NCBI GenBank assembly: GCA_021735645.1
Contig: JAIPGP010000014.1
Location: 1 to 54,342, forward strand
DNA: 54,342 bases
Direction: 5' to 3'
Source: Candidatus Cloacimonadota bacterium
Lineage (GTDB): Bacteria > Cloacimonadota > Cloacimonadia > Cloacimonadales > TCS61
Both the position numbers and the translations under genes were made by a program. Position 1 is the first letter of the stretch. The number at the start of each line of letters is the position of its first letter. The notes under the pieces were generated by a model. That model had not been told where the DNA came from. It ran no database searches and saw only the letters and a program-made list of their open reading frames with translations. Below, one piece after another: positions 1 to 7,056 of this stretch.

Positions 1-489
1 GTAATGTTATGACGCTCCTCGTTGCAGCCCTTATTGCTTGCCCCTAAGATAGTTAGATATTATTTACTACTGAATATTAATCAAAAAGAAAGATTTCTGA
101 AATTGGTGATTATTTTTCAGATAAACCTGCTTAAGATTTTGCTGTAATTTACATTGATTTTTTTTTATTTTTGCACTTTTTCCTGAATGAACAAACGCAA
201 CTAAAATCTGATTAAGATTTGAGCATCGAACAATACCAACAAAACAGCGAACAGCGAACTAAAAAATCAGCAATAATACTCCACTCATCCAGGCTGGACT
301 GACAGATTATTCGTACCTGCCTGATGCACCTTTACCCCGTAGCGGTTAGTAATTTGTAGAAAATTGAAAAACCCGAAACTCATTTCCCTGTAATGGATAT
401 AATCATACATCGCTTTATAACCCTTACTTGATAAAGGTCGTTGTAAATAATCCCCAGCCAAGGTTCACATCACTTTTAAACAGCTCTAC
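1..489. other. non-coding leader region, no gene recognised
   Basis: No open reading frame here looks like a real protein. The stretch is AT-rich. A segment around 210-236 contains GATTTGAGCATCGAACAA, which reappears in inverted orientation and slightly changed around 6208-6235, so it may be an old dispersed repeat. Nothing else could be assigned. Confidence 0.5.
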
Positions 490-830
490 ATGTTATTATT
501 AAAATTTGAGCGCTACTTCGTGCAGAACTCACGGAATCAACCCAGGAAACTCATTTTCCAAATTTCATACCGTCGCTTTGTCGCTATGTCGTTCCCTCAA
601 TCCCTTTTCCTCTTCACCTCTTCTTCAATCCGTCTATCCGTCCATCTGTCCATCAGTCTAATCCTCTCATCTTCGTTTTCCTGTCCTAACAAACTACTAA
701 CTATTAACACTTAATCTGAACGAAGTGATGGAATCATTTTCCCAATTTCTCAATTTCCCAGTTTCGGCGAAGCCAGATATTCCCCTCTTCCCGCATTTCC
801 ACCATCCTGAGACTAAATTACTTCTCATCA
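490..830. repeat. pyrimidine-rich low-complexity tract
   Basis: The tract is dominated by short runs such as CCGTCTATCCGTCCATCTGTCC and TCTTC. The same style of sequence occurs at 35.6-35.8 kb. Two short open frames that cross it (490-714 and 725-949) have compositions dictated by the repeat and no proper ribosome binding site, so I do not treat them as genes. The second frame ends in a real integrase fragment, which is listed separately. Confidence 0.55.
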
Positions 831-992
831 AAAAAGTAAATATTGACAAAAAGACAATGATTAATACATTAAGGCACAGCTTCGCGAATCATTTGATGGA
901 GCAGGGAGAAGATTTGAGAGATATACTTATAATAATAAAACAGGAATAAAAAAATATAAAGACCTCTTGATGAATTAGAAGGTGAGGAATGA
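831..992 (+). pseudogene. IntI-like tyrosine recombinase C-terminal remnant, copy 1
   Basis: The frame encodes TLRHSFANHLMEQGEDLR, the conserved arginine/histidine (box II) block of tyrosine recombinases. After a frame change it encodes NKTGIKKYK and then PLDELEGEE with a stop. Integron integrases end in a similar way (YTH..., a glycine-rich stretch, then SPLD-L). The LLGH segment that should lie between these blocks is missing and the N-terminal two thirds of the enzyme are absent. It is therefore inactive. A second copy with the same internal deletion lies at 1282-1442. Confidence 0.7.
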
Positions 993-995
993 TGA

Positions 996-1002
996 GTTAT
1001 GT
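996..1002 (+). other. GTTATGT, possible attI/attC core after integrase remnant 1
   Basis: GTTATGT lies four bases after the stop of the first integrase remnant. The same heptamer lies four bases after the stop of the second remnant. Integron recombination points have the form GTTRRRY; this heptamer departs from that consensus at one position. Calling it a core site is inference. Confidence 0.3.
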
Positions 1003-1084
1003 AGTAAAGGAATTGGCGTAATTACGTATGATACTGGTAATACGTTTCCAAATATAGTCGTAAAGGTAAATAAAAGGAGAAAAA

Positions 1085-1285
1085 ATGTTAATGTTATTTA
1101 AAAAGAAACTCTATAAAAATCTGGCATTTGCATCTTGGGTGTTGTGTGTTATTTTGCTGATTCTGAAGATAATGAACTATGAAAACTTAATGTCTCCTGA
1201 ATCACCATTGATTATGTTTATTATCGTAGAAGCTATCTTTTTTATAAGTGGGCTTTGGCTTATCTTTGAATCAAAGAAAATGTAA
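1085..1285 (+). CDS. small membrane protein, 66 residues
   Basis: A good ribosome binding site (AAAAGGAG) precedes the ATG. The product has a short basic N-terminus (KKKLYK) and two hydrophobic segments, about residues 10-29 and 40-60, and ends in ESKKM. It is probably a two-pass inner-membrane protein. No family was recognised. Its stop codon falls exactly where the second integrase remnant begins, so the gene lies between two direct copies of that remnant, like a captured cassette. The function is unknown. Confidence 0.55.
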   Translation: MLMLFKKKLYKNLAFASWVLCVILLILKIMNYENLMSPESPLIMFIIVEAIFFISGLWLIFESKKM

Positions 1286-1442
1286 ATATTGACAAAAAAA
1301 CATTGGTTCATACATTAAGGTTGAGCTTCGCGAAACATTTGTTGGAGCAGGGAGAAGATTTGAGATATATACTCATATTACTAAAACAGGAATTTAAAAA
1401 AAAATGAAAAGTCCTTTTGATGAATTAGAACTTGAGGAATAA
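1282..1442 (+). pseudogene. IntI-like tyrosine recombinase C-terminal remnant, copy 2
   Basis: This copy encodes TLRLSFAKHLLEQGEDLRY and, in another frame, YTHITKTGI, then KSPFDELELEE and a stop. Like copy 1 it lacks the LLGH block and the whole N-terminal part. Because both copies share the same internal deletion, the deletion probably came before the duplication. The conserved histidine of the RH pair is replaced by L in this copy, so the remnant has drifted further. Confidence 0.7.
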
Positions 1443-1445
1443 TTA

Positions 1446-1452
1446 GTTATGT
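1446..1452 (+). other. GTTATGT, possible cassette insertion core after integrase remnant 2
   Basis: This is the second GTTATGT and sits at the same distance from the remnant stop as the first. Its reverse complement ACATAAC matches the start of the attC-like element at 3930 (CCATAGC) at five of seven positions. That is the relation expected between the two ends of one integron cassette, here holding the SIR2-kinase gene. Confidence 0.3.
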
Positions 1453-1579
1453 AATAATGTAGAATTTTTAGATTATTGTACAAAAACAGCCACACATATA
1501 GATCGTAATGTACAATATAGTAAATGGCGGGAGTAATAATGTTAATGGTAAAAAGGAATATTTAAGGGAGTAATTATAT

Positions 1580-3916
1580 ATGGCAATAGATCTAAATCAA
1601 TCTTCGTATATTGAACTAAGAGACATAATCAAGAAAAGAATTGGGTCAGTTGTTTTCTGGGTAGGTTCTGGCATTAGTTCACCTTATGGCCTTCCTACAT
1701 GGAATGAATTGAAAGAAAAACTGATAAAAGAACTTGATAAGAAAATTGAAAATATTGATGAAAATGATATTGAAAAACTTACTAAAAAGAAAGATGGAGT
1801 TTTAGCATCTCCAAATAATTGGATAGCTTTTGAGAGACTTAAAAAAGCTCTAGGAAAAACTACTTATAATAGTAGAATAAGAGAACTGCTATCACACCCC
1901 CAAAAAGAATCAGATTTATATAAAAGAATATGGTCATTAGGGATATCGGGAATGATAAATCTAAATATAGATAAACTTGCATCAATTGGATTTCAAAATG
2001 TTTTTAATAATAACGTTTTGTCATCATTTGCAGGAAATTCAATAGATAAATACTGTCATACAATTAATAATCCGAACAAATTTCTGCTGAATTTGCATGG
2101 CAATCTCGAAGATACTTCTTCGTGGGTTTTTACGCACAATGAATTGAAAGAACTAATGGAATCTGATGCATATACTTCTTTTCTTGATGCAGTAATTATT
2201 AGTAAAACAATTGTGTTCATTGGTATTTCTGCTGATGATGTTTCTACAGGTGGTCATATCGAGAAGTTTGTAAAAAAAGAAATCAATTTATCTCAACATT
2301 TTTGGATAACGAATCGTCGTGACTTAAAAACTGATGAATGGGCAGAAAAAACCGGAATACATTTAATTAAATATAAGAATGAGAAGAATCATTCAGAAAT
2401 ATTGGAACTACTTTCAGATATTTCTAATTACAAACCTAAAGAACAAGATGCACCAGTTGTAGTTTCTAAGACAAATGATACAAAGTATGATGATTTACCA
2501 AGTCCCAAAGACTTATTAAAAGAGGAAGATGCAGAAATTATAAGACTTTATTTAAATGAAGAAGCATCAAGGATTTTCAATAGTAATAAAATTAATCCTT
2601 ATGATGAGTTTTCAGATTTTATAAAGAAATATGATCAAGCTCTACACAGAGCATGGTATACGAGTATCAACGAACCTGATAATGAATTATTGGGTTATAC
2701 GTTAATTGAAGAGAAACATAACGGTAATTTTGGTGATGTTTTCAAAGCAAAAGATGATTTAGGTAATTCTTTAGCAATAAAACTTCTTCAAAACAGTGTT
2801 AGGAAAAAAGAAGAATATATTCAAGGTTTTCGAAGAGGAATCAAGTCGATGAAAATCTTAAATAAACATAACATAGATGGAATGGCAAAATTAATAGATG
2901 CTTCCGAAATACCAGCAATAATAATAATGGACTGGATTAATGGTTCAAATTTAAAAGAAGTCGTTCAACAAAATCAATTAACAAATGATATAGATTTTTT
3001 AAGTTTCTTCATTAAATTGACTAAAATCATAAATTCAGCCCATCTCTTACCGGAAAATGTTTTACATAGAGATATCAGACCTACAAACATCATGATTGGT
3101 TGGCATGATGGTGAACTTGATCTTAATGATATCCATGTTTTAGATTTTGATTTAGCTTGGTACAAATCTTCAATTGAGTCGAAAGAGGTTTCATTCAGTA
3201 TTGGTAATGGATATTTAGCACCAGAACAACTAGTGAGTAATTCCAATATATCTACAATCAATGCAGCTGTTGATTCATTTGGTGTTGGAATGACTTTATT
3301 TTTTGTTATTTGCGGAAAAGATCCTCAACCTTCACAGCAAAAACACAGTGATTGGTATGAATTGTTAAATAAATATTCACGTAAATACTTCAGTAGAAGT
3401 AATTGGAAATCGATGGGTAACAGAATGGGCAGGTTAGTAAGGAATTGCACTATGAATACTCAATCAAAAAGATGGGATTTCTCACAAATAATAGATGAGC
3501 TAAAAAGATTAAAAATCGCTGCTTTGAAACCTAATAAAGTATTATCATGTGATTTAATCGCTGAAGAAATATGTTTTAGAAGTCGTTATAAAGACGAATA
3601 TGAATGGGATGAAGATAAGCTAAAGGCTATTATCAAAGTATTAAGTGGCACTGAAATTGAAGTTATTGGTAATGAAAACACTAGATCTATTGATATTACT
3701 TTTAACTGGGTGAGTGTTAATAATCTTAAATCCAAAACTAGATCAAACGCTAAATCATATATCGAATATTTGATTAGTAAAAATTTCACTAATATTGAAG
3801 AAAATATACAATCAAATCAGTTATGTATATCAGCGAGCATTTCATCATCAAATGTTTCCCAAAATTACAAGAAGTATGCTGAGGTGATTTCAACACTTTC
3901 TAGTTTTTTCATATAA
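1580..3916 (+). CDS. SIR2-like NADase / Ser-Thr protein kinase fusion
   Basis: The first ~280 residues form a SIR2-like domain: a GSGIS nucleotide-binding motif at 29-33, NID at 129-131 and the catalytic-type histidine in NLHGN at 173. Residues about 370-660 form a protein kinase: a glycine-rich loop NGNFGDVF at 381-388, lysine 401, HRD at 497-499 with asparagine 503, DFD (in place of DFG) at 522-524, and an APEQL activation-segment end. The last ~110 residues are unassigned. GGGAG precedes the ATG. In phage-defence proteins SIR2 domains deplete NAD, and kinases can sense or relay infection, so a defence role is plausible but inferred. It stands alone and is followed by an attC-like site. Confidence 0.88.
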   Translation: MAIDLNQSSYIELRDIIKKRIGSVVFWVGSGISSPYGLPTWNELKEKLIKELDKKIENIDENDIEKLTKKKDGVLASPNNWIAFERLKKALGKTTYNSRIRELLSHPQKESDLYKRIWSLGISGMINLNIDKLASIGFQNVFNNNVLSSFAGNSIDKYCHTINNPNKFLLNLHGNLEDTSSWVFTHNELKELMESDAYTSFLDAVIISKTIVFIGISADDVSTGGHIEKFVKKEINLSQHFWITNRRDLKTDEWAEKTGIHLIKYKNEKNHSEILELLSDISNYKPKEQDAPVVVSKTNDTKYDDLPSPKDLLKEEDAEIIRLYLNEEASRIFNSNKINPYDEFSDFIKKYDQALHRAWYTSINEPDNELLGYTLIEEKHNGNFGDVFKAKDDLGNSLAIKLLQNSVRKKEEYIQGFRRGIKSMKILNKHNIDGMAKLIDASEIPAIIIMDWINGSNLKEVVQQNQLTNDIDFLSFFIKLTKIINSAHLLPENVLHRDIRPTNIMIGWHDGELDLNDIHVLDFDLAWYKSSIESKEVSFSIGNGYLAPEQLVSNSNISTINAAVDSFGVGMTLFFVICGKDPQPSQQKHSDWYELLNKYSRKYFSRSNWKSMGNRMGRLVRNCTMNTQSKRWDFSQIIDELKRLKIAALKPNKVLSCDLIAEEICFRSRYKDEYEWDEDKLKAIIKVLSGTEIEVIGNENTRSIDITFNWVSVNNLKSKTRSNAKSYIEYLISKNFTNIEENIQSNQLCISASISSSNVSQNYKKYAEVISTLSSFFI

Positions 3917-3929
3917 TGAATATAAATGC

Positions 3930-4081
3930 CATAGCAAGCGCGTCGGCAGTTCGGTTTTGCAGTACTTTTTGCTTGAACAAGCCATTGGCTTACAAGCCTT
4001 AGGTTCAAGGATTTGTTTGTTTGTTGTGCTACGTCCCAAAAAATCGGGATGATCCCTCGCATACGTCTTACATTGTTAGCA
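3930..4081 (+). repeat. attC-like cassette recombination site 1
   Basis: The element begins ATAGCAAGCG, continues with GGCAGTTCGGTTTTGCAGTA and CTTTTTGC, then an imperfect hairpin (TTGAAC pairing with GTTCAA around nested AAGCC/GGCTT stems), a TTGTTGTG segment, and ends GTTAGCA at 4075-4081. The first ~40 bases are nearly the same as in the element at 5869. Length (~150 bp), position directly after a gene and imperfect dyad symmetry fit integron attC sites. The left core (CCATAGC) is degenerate. Confidence 0.5.
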
Positions 4082-4114
4082 TTTGTGCAATTTGATAATT
4101 GATAGGAGGTTAAT

Positions 4115-4402
4115 TTGGGAACAGGTACAAAATTAGTTAACTTGGCAATTCGAGAAATGAAAAGAGCTAATAAAGAGCGAGAAAGACAAGAACGAGAACG
4201 AATCAGACAACTAAAACAGCTTGATCGTGAAAGAGTTAGACAAAAAAAAGAAGAGCTTAGATTACAGATGCAATTTGAAAGAGAACAAATAAGTGCAAAC
4301 AAAGAAAAAATTAAGAATGATTTGGAAAAAGAAAAACGTGAATTCGAGCTTCGCATAAAACAAAGAAGAACTGTACGGCTTGAATTCCTAAACAGAATAT
4401 AG
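4115..4402 (+). CDS. charged coiled-coil protein, 95 residues
   Basis: The start is TTG at 4115, chosen because AGGAGG lies five bases upstream and no ATG is better placed. From about residue 15 the product is an almost unbroken charged helix rich in R, E, K and Q, with no membrane segment. It ends 11 bases before the next gene, which also contains long coiled coils, so the two probably form one transcription unit and may interact. No family was recognised. Confidence 0.6.
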   Translation: MGTGTKLVNLAIREMKRANKERERQERERIRQLKQLDRERVRQKKEELRLQMQFEREQISANKEKIKNDLEKEKREFELRIKQRRTVRLEFLNRI

Positions 4403-4413
4403 CTGGAGGAAAA

Positions 4414-5841
4414 ATGGAACTTAATACATTATCAATATTATTGTTAATAATTTCAATAGTTTTCTTGGTTCTTGTTATTTACCTATTTATCCAATTAAAA
4501 TTGAAGAGAAAAGATGGTAAAACTTTGGACCAACAATTGCAGAGCTTAACAAACACGATAGAAGACAAAAACTCTACACTTTCAGATATAACAGAAAAAC
4601 TAACAAATCTAAACAATGAATTGAGTCACCTTCTGGAACTTGAAAAAAATGAGAATACAATAAAAGCAAATGTGGAAGAATCAAAACAGAGGCTTGATGA
4701 ACTTACTAAAGAAATTGAAATTCTGGAGAGTTCCAAAACCGAATTATCGGATAATTTAATTAGTATAAAGCATGATGTGTCAATTTTTGAGCCTTTATTG
4801 GATTTAATTAACGTTGGCTTCGTCGATGAGCCTGAATACCTTTTTGACACAAGTGAAAGATTCAAAGAGGAAATAAAAATTATTCGTGAAAATCAAAAGA
4901 CCCTTATAAGTGAAAAAAAAGCGATAATTATTCCAGATCAAATAGCCTTAACATCTAATAATACTTATGCAAAAAAAATATTGAATGCCCAATCTCAGTT
5001 AATGCTAAAAGCGTTTAATGTTGAGTGTGATAATTTAATGGAAAAAGTTAGAACTAGTAATTACGCGAAAATTCTTGAGAGAATTGATAAATTAGCAGCA
5101 ACAATTGAGCAATTATCAATATCTCTAAAATGTGGTTTCAATAAAGAATACGTTGAGTTAAAGTTCAAAGAATGCGAATTACAATATCAATTTAAGTTGA
5201 AAGATGCCCGAGAAAAAGAAGAACAAGCAATGATAAAAGAACAAATGAGAGAAGAGCAAAAGGCTATTAGAGATTTTGAAAGAGCATTAGCAAAAGCCCA
5301 GAAAGAAGAAAAAATGTATAAAGATGCTCTTGAAGAAGCCAGAAAAGAATTTGAAATTTCAAATGACAATGATAAGGAAAAATTAAGGGAGAAAATTGCT
5401 CTTCTTGAGAAAAAATTGGAAGAAGCAGAAGAAAATGAAAAGCGAGCAAAAAGTATGGCAGAACAAACCAAACGAGGACATGTATATATAATCAGTAATA
5501 TTGGTTCTTTTGGTGAGGATGTATACAAAATTGGGCTAACAAGAAGACTAGATCCTTTAGAAAGAGTTAATGAATTGGGGGGTGCAAGTGTTCCATTTTC
5601 ATTTGATGTTCACGCGATGATTTATAGTGAGGATGCGCCAGCCCTTGAAACAAAACTGCATAGAGAATTTTCTCGATTTAGATTAAATCAAGTTAAATTA
5701 AGGAAAGAATTTTTCCGTGTAAATTTGTTAGATATAAAAGAAAAAGCTGTGGAAATTACCGGTAATGAGTTAGATTTTAAAATTACAGCATTAGCAGAAG
5801 ATTATTATGAATCATTGAAATTACAAAGTCAATATTCGTAG
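4414..5841 (+). CDS. membrane-anchored coiled-coil protein with C-terminal GIY-YIG (T5orf172/MUG113-type) domain
   Basis: A single membrane segment (about residues 5-27) is followed by coiled coil (28-110), a middle region resembling DUF4041, and another long coiled coil (250-350). The final ~100 residues match the T5orf172/MUG113 branch of the GIY-YIG superfamily: GHVYIISN near 354, YKIG near 371, ALETKLHREF near 410 and KEFFRV near 430. The DUF4041 plus T5orf172 combination is known from phages and mobile islands, where a DNA-binding or nicking role is supposed. GGAGG precedes the ATG. The whole unit sits between two attC-like sites. Confidence 0.82.
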   Translation: MELNTLSILLLIISIVFLVLVIYLFIQLKLKRKDGKTLDQQLQSLTNTIEDKNSTLSDITEKLTNLNNELSHLLELEKNENTIKANVEESKQRLDELTKEIEILESSKTELSDNLISIKHDVSIFEPLLDLINVGFVDEPEYLFDTSERFKEEIKIIRENQKTLISEKKAIIIPDQIALTSNNTYAKKILNAQSQLMLKAFNVECDNLMEKVRTSNYAKILERIDKLAATIEQLSISLKCGFNKEYVELKFKECELQYQFKLKDAREKEEQAMIKEQMREEQKAIRDFERALAKAQKEEKMYKDALEEARKEFEISNDNDKEKLREKIALLEKKLEEAEENEKRAKSMAEQTKRGHVYIISNIGSFGEDVYKIGLTRRLDPLERVNELGGASVPFSFDVHAMIYSEDAPALETKLHREFSRFRLNQVKLRKEFFRVNLLDIKEKAVEITGNELDFKITALAEDYYESLKLQSQYS

Positions 5842-5868
5842 TTATAGTGCTGTGATTTTGAAAATTGC

Positions 5869-5953
5869 TGCTAACAAGCGTTCAGCAGTTCGGTCTTGCA
5901 GTGCTTTTTGCCGAAACATACCTGTTCATGTTTGGGCTGTTGTTTGATAACTA
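5869..5953 (+). repeat. attC-like cassette recombination site 2
   Basis: The site starts TGCTAACAAGCG, followed by CAGCAGTTCGGTCTTGCAGT and GCTTTTTGC, as in the element at 3930. An imperfect hairpin comes next (GCCGAAACAT pairing with ATGTTTGGGC, nine of ten), then TGTTGTTTGATAAC. TGCTAAC is the exact reverse complement of GTTAGCA at 4075-4081, as expected for the two ends of one integron cassette carrying the genes at 4115-5841. The right-hand core is not clear. Confidence 0.5.
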
Positions 5954-5991
5954 GACTTGAATATGATTTTAATTAAAAAAGGAGTAGTGAA

Positions 5992-6156
5992 ATGGTTGAA
6001 GATAAACATAAACTGAGTGAAAAAGAAGAAATGGCATTAGCTAGGAGATTACATGATGCAGTGGATTGGAAGCAAGCAAGAATAGAAAGCGAGAAGAAAT
6101 TAGCAACCGCCAAAGATCAGGAGCATCTTAAAAAAGAGGAAAAAGTGAGAAATTAA
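5992..6156 (+). CDS. small charged protein, 54 residues
   Basis: AAAAAAGGAG lies about eight bases before the ATG. The product is very hydrophilic and helical, with segments such as KLSEKEEMALARRL and KKEEKVRN. It has one tryptophan and no cysteine. No family was recognised. It follows directly on the second attC-like site, where the next cassette gene would be expected. Confidence 0.5.
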   Translation: MVEDKHKLSEKEEMALARRLHDAVDWKQARIESEKKLATAKDQEHLKKEEKVRN

Positions 6157-6176
6157 ACAAGGGAGGTTGATAAGTT

Positions 6177-6260
6177 ATGAAACAGACTGCATATGGAAAA
6201 CCAATTCTTCAGTTCGTTTTGTTCGATGCTCGAAATCTCTTTATTCTCACCTTACATTGA
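6177..6260 (+). CDS. 27-residue reading frame, possible gene fragment
   Basis: A strong GGGAGG stands eight bases before the ATG, 16 bases after the preceding stop. The peptide begins MKQTAYGKPILQFV and ends soon after. The good initiation signal with a very short product suggests either a truncated gene or a leader peptide. No homology could be assigned. Confidence 0.25.
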   Translation: MKQTAYGKPILQFVLFDARNLFILTLH

Positions 6261-6362
6261 ACAGTTTCCTGCTGATTCTCGAAAGATGAGCTTAGATTTT
6301 CGTTGACTGAATCAGGTAGGCAAATTATATTTTAAAAAAAAATAAATGAGAGAGAAATAATC

Positions 6363-6782
6363 ATGATCAGTTATGAAGAAGAGATTAAAAGGTATGAAGA
6401 AATACTGGGTGTTAGTGGTGAGAAAATTGTAGTTAGTATGGCAACATTAAGAAAGTATATCAAATATCTTCAAAAAGAGCTGGAGATGCCCTGTGAATTA
6501 ACCGGCATAGATGATTTTCAATGGGAAGAATATTATGTTCTTGGACCTGGTGATAGCGATGAATATGAGAAATTGAAAAAAACTCGACCATCTTATACTG
6601 ATACTTTCAAGCTGATAGCTGTAGAAAATGACATTACAGATAAAAGACTTGGTATCATGGTAAGCGTAAGAAGGGGACGGCAAAAATTTTATTTACCTTT
6701 GCAGGATTTAGAAGCAACAGATAAGAAATCCCTAAATTACAAGTTAATTGATGAGTATTGTTCCTGGATAGTGAACTACTAA
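6363..6782 (+). CDS. hypothetical protein with CcbP-like C-terminal region
   Basis: The 139-residue product is soluble and acidic. Its C-terminal part (RGRQKFYLPLQDLEA, then DKKSLNYKLIDEYCSWIVNY) resembles, from memory, the end of CcbP-type calcium-binding proteins and small relatives with LPL-LEV...SPNYQLLDDYSVWFVN. The N-terminal ~55 residues are predicted helical. GAGAGAA before the ATG is only a weak ribosome binding site. The function is unknown and calcium binding is not shown by the sequence itself. Confidence 0.6.
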   Translation: MISYEEEIKRYEEILGVSGEKIVVSMATLRKYIKYLQKELEMPCELTGIDDFQWEEYYVLGPGDSDEYEKLKKTRPSYTDTFKLIAVENDITDKRLGIMVSVRRGRQKFYLPLQDLEATDKKSLNYKLIDEYCSWIVNY

Positions 6783-6905
6783 TTTATTTTATTAACGCTA
6801 TAGACGTAAAATATTACTTTTATAAAATTAAGATAATTATAAACCCATCTTGTGCAATTGGATTTCACAAATAGCAGTACCGATATATAGGGAGCACCGG
6901 GAAAA

Positions 6906-6980
6906 TTACAAAATTATTATAAATATCTCTTCTTCGGCATAATCGTATTTTAAGACTTTCAACGGTTCTTTCTCATAATC
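6906..6980 (-). pseudogene. 3' remnant of a second PNGase F-like gene
   Basis: On the minus strand this stretch encodes DYEKEPLKVLKYDYAEEE followed by a short tail and a stop. It closely matches the C-terminus of the intact gene just upstream (DLEKEPLKTLKYDFAEEE). Only the last ~25 codons remain. The duplicated segment breaks off next to the inverted repeat at 6983-7022. Confidence 0.65.
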
Positions 6981-6982
6981 AC

Positions 6983-7022
6983 CTGCCTAACATTTCCGAA
7001 ATTAAGATATCTTGTTAGGCAG
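6983..7022. repeat. 10-bp perfect inverted repeat with GCCTAAC/GTTAGGC arms
   Basis: CTGCCTAACA at 6983-6992 and TGTTAGGCAG at 7013-7022 are exact reverse complements, separated by 20 bases. The arms contain GCCTAAC and GTTAGGC, which fit the integron core consensus RYYYAAC/GTTRRRY. The element is far shorter than a normal attC. It lies between convergent genes, so a simple bidirectional terminator is the main alternative, although no T-tract follows. Confidence 0.45.
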
Positions 7023-7056
7023 TCCCATCCAGCTTAGCTGAGTGGTTATATTTATC

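Noticed and set aside
490-949. Two short plus-strand open frames
   Set aside because: They are translations of pyrimidine-rich low-complexity sequence without ribosome binding sites. Only the integrase-like tail at 831-949 has protein meaning.
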